NCBI RefSeq assembly: GCF_003605575.1
Contig: NZ_QKNY01000018.1
Coordinates: 434,001 to 498,000, forward strand
DNA: 64,000 nt
Direction: 5' to 3'
Source: Halonotius aquaticus
GTDB taxonomy: Archaea; Halobacteriota; Halobacteria; Halobacteriales; Haloferacaceae
The position numbers were made by a program, and so were the translations under genes. Positions 61,159-64,000 of the stretch are shown here, in pieces (within the stretch, counting starts at the first letter, position 1; every line of letters starts with the position of its first letter). The notes below the pieces were generated by a model. It had not been told where the DNA came from. It saw nothing but the letters and a program-made list of their open reading frames with translations, and did no database searches.

Positions 61159-61632
61159 TTACCCCGACTGGTTTGCCTGCCGTTTGCGTTTGATCCGGCG
61201 GTGCATCGCTCGTTCGATGATCGTGCCGTCGCCGAGTTCCTCATCGGGGTAGGGGTAGGTGCGGTCGCAGGCGTCACAGACCCAGACGTGTTCGGTCAGA
61301 ATGACCCATTTGGGCACCGTTTGAATCCCGAGGGCATGCTTGTCGTGGGGGCAGTACGGCCCATGCACGTAGGTGTAGGCGGTATCGTTGGCACTGTAAT
61401 CGGACGACCGCCACTTGCCGTACTCACCCTGCCAGAGGACATCAAAATACTCCAGTTCGGCGGTCGTATACACCGTTTCGGGCTGATCTTTGGCACTGAA
61501 CGAGTGTGGGTCGACAGTTTCGGTCTGCTGTTGCTGTCGGGACGATCGGTACTGAGAGACAGCAAAGCCAAACAGCCCCAGATAGACAAGCACTGACACC
61601 ACCAGCGAGATGGCGATTACCGTCGGCAACAT
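61159..61632 (-). CDS. Single-span membrane protein with a zinc-ribbon-like end
   Basis: A 157-residue protein. N-terminal membrane segment (LPTVIAISLVVSVLVYLGLFGFAVS), then a soluble domain with FDVLWQGEYGKWRSSDYS, a CPHDKH segment (about 100-105) and CDACDRTYPYP near the end, which together may bind zinc. The C-terminus is strongly basic (MHRRIKRKRQ). The ATG at 61630-61632 is preferred; the longer frame upstream passes through the tRNA-like repeats. Confidence 0.65.
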   Translation of the reverse strand: MLPTVIAISLVVSVLVYLGLFGFAVSQYRSSRQQQQTETVDPHSFSAKDQPETVYTTAELEYFDVLWQGEYGKWRSSDYSANDTAYTYVHGPYCPHDKHALGIQTVPKWVILTEHVWVCDACDRTYPYPDEELGDGTIIERAMHRRIKRKRQANQSG

Positions 61633-61787
61633 CGCGGAGATGGGTGCCGACGGGCGGTCAGTGCGCGGTACATAGGTGTTCGTTACCGGGTAGCACTCAA
61701 AAATACTCTGTTCGACACCACGCGTCGCTGCCGGGGAGTGTGTCGCCAGCGAGCAGTCGCTCGGTAGTTGTGAACGGTGGGTAGAAA

Positions 61788-61828
61788 TGGGCCGGCACGA
61801 ATTTGAATCACGGTCGCTCCCGCTGGTC
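61788..61828 (-). repeat. Partial tRNA-Pro 3'-end copy (A)
   Basis: The first 22 nt (61788-61809) match exactly, on the minus strand, the T-arm and acceptor 3' end of the tRNA-Pro gene at 62059-62131, including the discriminator A. The 41-nt block 61788-61828 is identical to copy B. To its left, 61770-61787 also match the sequence just 3' of the real tRNA. Confidence 0.85.
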
Positions 61829-61910
61829 GCTCTCTGATGCAAATTCGGCGTGATTCACACACCCGCACCACAGACTCGTCACTCCGTTCCTCGTTGTGAT
61901 GTGGGAGAAG

Positions 61911-61951
61911 TGGGCCGGCACGAATTTGAATCACGGTCGCTCCCGCTGGTC
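61911..61951 (-). repeat. Partial tRNA-Pro 3'-end copy (B)
   Basis: Second exact copy of the 22-nt tRNA-Pro 3' end (61911-61932), inside a 41-nt block identical to copy A. Copies lie 123 nt (A to B) and 148 nt (B to the tRNA) apart. Confidence 0.85.
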
Positions 61952-62008
61952 ACGCCCTCATTCAAATCGTGTGTGTTCAATACACCCACCGTTCGTAGTG
62001 CCTCGCTC

Positions 62009-62025
62009 GCGGCACTGCGTGCCGC
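62009..62025. terminator. Hairpin downstream of tRNA-Pro
   Basis: GCGGCAC-TGC-GTGCCGC has 7-bp perfect arms and a 3-nt loop. On the minus strand it starts 34 nt after the tRNA-Pro 3' end. It may help end transcription, but no oligo-T follows on the minus strand. Confidence 0.35.
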
Positions 62026-62058
62026 AGTCGCTCGGCGGTGGTGAACGGTGGGTAGAAA

Positions 62059-62131
62059 TGGGCCGGCACGAATTTGAATCGTGGTTACGGCCACCCGAAG
62101 GCCGAAGGATACCAAGCTACCCCACCGGCCC
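62059..62131 (-). tRNA. tRNA-Pro (CGG anticodon)
   Basis: A 73-nt cloverleaf can be folded on the minus strand: acceptor GGGCCGG/CCGGCCC; D-arm with A14, G18G19 and A21; anticodon stem CGGCC/GGCCG with loop TTCGGGT, giving anticodon CGG; T-arm CACGA/TCGTG with loop TTCAAAT; discriminator A. No intron and no encoded CCA. It starts (62131) 50 nt from the trmY end, same strand. Two partial copies of its 3' end lie downstream at 61788 and 61911. Confidence 0.95.
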
Positions 62132-62181
62132 GCACTCATCGGCACGCCGCGGCCGAATTTAACCGTTATGATCGGCCCGAC

Positions 62182-62775
62182 TCAGTACTCGGTGTAGCCG
62201 GCGGTATCCAGCCAGTTGTGGGCCACGGTGATCGTCTGATCGGCGTGCAGCGTCTCGGGGCCAACCCGAAGGCGCTGCTCGGCCTGGGCGGCCAGCAACT
62301 CGGCCTCGCGGTCGGTGAAATCGTTGTGATCAGAGAGCACGAAGACCGGATCGTCCGGGGGTGACGCCTCCGGGAGCGGCGTGCCCTCGGCGTGCAGGTG
62401 AACGACCGTTCCGTCGCTGGCAACGTCGTCAAGCGTCGCCTCGAAGCCGAGACGGTAGAGTTCCATTCCAGGGGAGACCTCAGCAGGCAGATGACCGATC
62501 GCGTCCGCCCGTTGGTCGAGAGCGTCCCGGATTCGGGCGGCGATGGTTCGCTCGTCGGGGTAGAGTCGCCGGAGGGTATTGCTGTCGAATCGAAGCGTGT
62601 ACTCGTCGCTCACGACAAGGTGAATCCGCACATCGTCGCGGATGCCATGAGAGAGAAACACCGCCGCGCCGACGCAGCGACAAAGCACGTCGAGGCGGCC
62701 GGCTCCCGAGAGGTTGTCCAGCGAGAAGTCGGCTGTCGTTGGGGCGTCGTGACCGAGCACAATGAACTGACGCAT
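62182..62775 (-). CDS. trmY: tRNA (pseudouridine54-N1)-methyltransferase
   Basis: A 197-residue SPOUT-class methyltransferase that makes m1-pseudouridine at position 54 of the T-loop in archaeal tRNA. Conserved segments are [38 protein letters not shown], and the knot region [21 protein letters not shown] near the C-terminus. Length is typical of TrmY. Located next to the tRNA-Pro gene on the same strand; the tRNA T-loop TTCAAAT contains the U54 target. Confidence 0.94.
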   Translation of the reverse strand: MRQFIVLGHDAPTTADFSLDNLSGAGRLDVLCRCVGAAVFLSHGIRDDVRIHLVVSDEYTLRFDSNTLRRLYPDERTIAARIRDALDQRADAIGHLPAEVSPGMELYRLGFEATLDDVASDGTVVHLHAEGTPLPEASPPDDPVFVLSDHNDFTDREAELLAAQAEQRLRVGPETLHADQTITVAHNWLDTAGYTEY

Positions 62776-62984
62776 ACCGGGGCGTCAACAGCGAGGGGTT
62801 TAGTGTCGACTACTCACGGTGACCGCGGCAGCACCGACACACAGTAGCCAGTAGCAGGTTTGGCAATATTTACGCTCAGATCCCGACGACAGTATATGAA
62901 CTAAATATATTAGCCAGCTTACAGTCATTATTCATCAGTATTTCCGGTTTAAATCTGCGTTATCAAAATCAACGCCTAGTAACG

Positions 62985-62996
62985 TAAGTTAAATTG
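62985..62996 (+). promoter_or_regulatory. TATA element of the HemAT gene
   Basis: TAAGTTAAATTG lies about 28 nt before ATG 63019, with AT-rich DNA around (62860-63000). The 62776-63018 stretch has no other gene. Confidence 0.5.
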
Positions 62997-63018
62997 ATTG
63001 CGAACAAATGTACGAGAT

Positions 63019-64000
63019 ATGAGCAACTACGCCGATTCCTTTGGGGAAGGCGGGATGAACGATCAGGTTGATGTCGACTCACTCATGCGGGAGATCGGGA
63101 TCGACCGCGGGGAGATCGAATGGCGAAAGGATTTCGTCAACTTCGACGAGGAAGATGTCGCACGACTGACCAACCTTCGACCGCTGTTTGAGGCTCACAC
63201 CGAGGATATCGCCGAACTATTCTACGAGAATCTCACCCAGTACGACCAGACCGTCGAGGTGATCGGTCGCTCGGAGAAAAACGTCGAACAGCTGAAAGAG
63301 ACTCAGCGAGCATACTTCGCCACGCTGGCCGGCGGCGAGTACGACTACGAGTACTTCACAAACCGCGCGCGGATCGGCAAACTCCACGACCTGTTGGAGA
63401 TGCCGATGAAGCAGTACATCGGCCAGTACGGCGTCTACTACGACCTCATCCTCCCGTTGCTCACCGAGCGGACGACCGACCAGCTGACCGATCGGATTCA
63501 GGGGGCCGTCGACGAGACCGCCAGCGACGACGAGATCGAGAGGATCGTCGAATCGGAGATCAATGAGCTCAGAGCCGATATCACCAGCGTCCTCCGGATC
63601 ATCAACCTCGATATGCAGGTCGTCGCCGACACCTACATCCACTCCTACGGCCAGAAGCTAGAGCGGGAGATCGAGCAACGCGAGCAGTTGGCCCAAGAGG
63701 TCGAAAGCGATCTCGAAAAACCACTGACCGATCTCCAGCGATCCTCCACCGAGGTCGCCCAATCCGCACAGGATATCTCCGATCTCACCGGCGAGCAATC
63801 CGAGCGCATTCATTCCATTTCCAGTGAAGTCTCCAATATGAGCGCGACCGTCGAGGAGATCGCCGCCTCCGCCGACGAGGTCGAGAACAACAGCGAACGC
63901 GCCCGCAATCTCGCCGAGCAGGGTGAGGACGCCGCCGACGACGCCATGGGTGTCATGGACGACGTGGGGGAGGCGGTCGATGAGGTCTCAACCGATGTGG
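63019..64000 (+). CDS. hemAT: HemAT-type heme aerotaxis transducer (truncated by right edge)
   Basis: A globin-coupled methyl-accepting transducer that senses oxygen. 327 residues are visible. The globin domain (about 30-190) has the proximal heme ligand His123 in RIGKLHDLL, and conserved EWRKDFVNFDEEDVARL, QLKETQRAYFATLAGGEYD and YGVYYDLILPLLTE segments. The coiled-coil signalling part begins at about 200 (DTYIHSYGQKLEREIEQREQL) with heptad-like repeats continuing to the edge. It lacks membrane segments. It should signal through the CheW/CheA pair encoded at 30247-34282. The conserved methyl-accepting tip lies beyond position 64000. Confidence 0.95.
   Translation, partial: MSNYADSFGEGGMNDQVDVDSLMREIGIDRGEIEWRKDFVNFDEEDVARLTNLRPLFEAHTEDIAELFYENLTQYDQTVEVIGRSEKNVEQLKETQRAYFATLAGGEYDYEYFTNRARIGKLHDLLEMPMKQYIGQYGVYYDLILPLLTERTTDQLTDRIQGAVDETASDDEIERIVESEINELRADITSVLRIINLDMQVVADTYIHSYGQKLEREIEQREQLAQEVESDLEKPLTDLQRSSTEVAQSAQDISDLTGEQSERIHSISSEVSNMSATVEEIAASADEVENNSERARNLAEQGEDAADDAMGVMDDVGEAVDEVSTDV

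Noticed and set aside
61633-61842. N-terminal extension of the 61159 membrane protein upstream to 61842
   Set aside because: The extension reads through the partial tRNA copy (DRDSNSCRP-type artefact); the hydrophobic start at ATG 61632 is better.
61760-62060. Possibility of three full tRNA genes
   Set aside because: Copies A and B only have the T-arm/acceptor 3' part; no D-arm or anticodon arm can be folded upstream of them.
1-64000. CRISPR arrays, rRNA genes and insertion sequences
   Set aside because: No regularly spaced direct repeats of CRISPR size, no rRNA-like sequence and no transposase were recognised anywhere in the window.

Overview
The window reads as the main chromosome of a haloarchaeon (class Halobacteria). 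The evidence is GC-rich, very acidic proteins, a D-family DNA polymerase large subunit, an archaeal DnaG, CheF taxis proteins, a Halobacterium-type 2Fe-2S ferredoxin, the tRNA-modifying enzyme TrmY, and promoters with TTTAAG/TTTATT-type TATA elements 25-30 nt from start codons (leaderless style). No genus is claimed.

Layout. 1-1858: left-edge XPD-like helicase and a divergent HTH + TumE-like gene pair. 1961-3565: orphan multi-pass membrane protein. 3603-12827 (minus): a complete arginine pathway of the LysW-carrier type in two transcription units, argG-argH and lysW-argX-argC-argB-argD-argE-argF, each behind an A/T-rich inverted repeat and TATA box. 13137-18127: polyprenol-kinase-like protein, glycyl-tRNA synthetase, CBS protein, and small genes in a looser, AT-richer stretch with short repeats. 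18246-23839: DUF296 gene and DP2 with a 508-residue intein. 23997-29171: household and hypothetical genes. 29417-38164: chemotaxis locus (RecA-like protein, cheW, cheB, cheA, cheR, HEAT protein, two cheF) without cheY, cheC or cheD, and with short ORFs just upstream of three of its genes. 38322-42381: ferredoxin, HMG-CoA synthase, DUF2150, TatD, HIT. 42460-43867: two convergent PIN-domain toxin-antitoxin modules, one behind a perfect 16-bp palindrome. 43924-50013: methionine aminopeptidase, a Gly/Ser/Asn-rich surface protein, a membrane histidine kinase, isocitrate dehydrogenase. 50148-53676: two cis-prenyltransferase-type proteins with split catalytic features, a DUF92 (VTE6-like) kinase and a GNAT. 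53673-60378: DnaG, an SSS transporter pair, a zinc-finger relative of the taxis-locus RecA-like protein, photolyase. 60391-64000: two membrane proteins, a tRNA-Pro(CGG) gene with two partial copies of its 3' end downstream (integration-scar candidate), trmY, and the start of a HemAT-type aerotaxis transducer.

Themes. The LysW arginine route, the che locus with HemAT, and the isoprenoid set (HMG-CoA synthase, cis-prenyltransferase pair, dolichol-kinase-like and VTE6-like kinases) are the coherent systems. The most interesting leads are the probable heteromeric cis-prenyltransferase, short overlapping leader ORFs at che promoters, the TumE-like pair, the VapB palindrome, paired arg-promoter inverted repeats, and the tRNA-Pro 3'-end duplications. 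No complete mobile element, CRISPR array or rRNA gene was seen.
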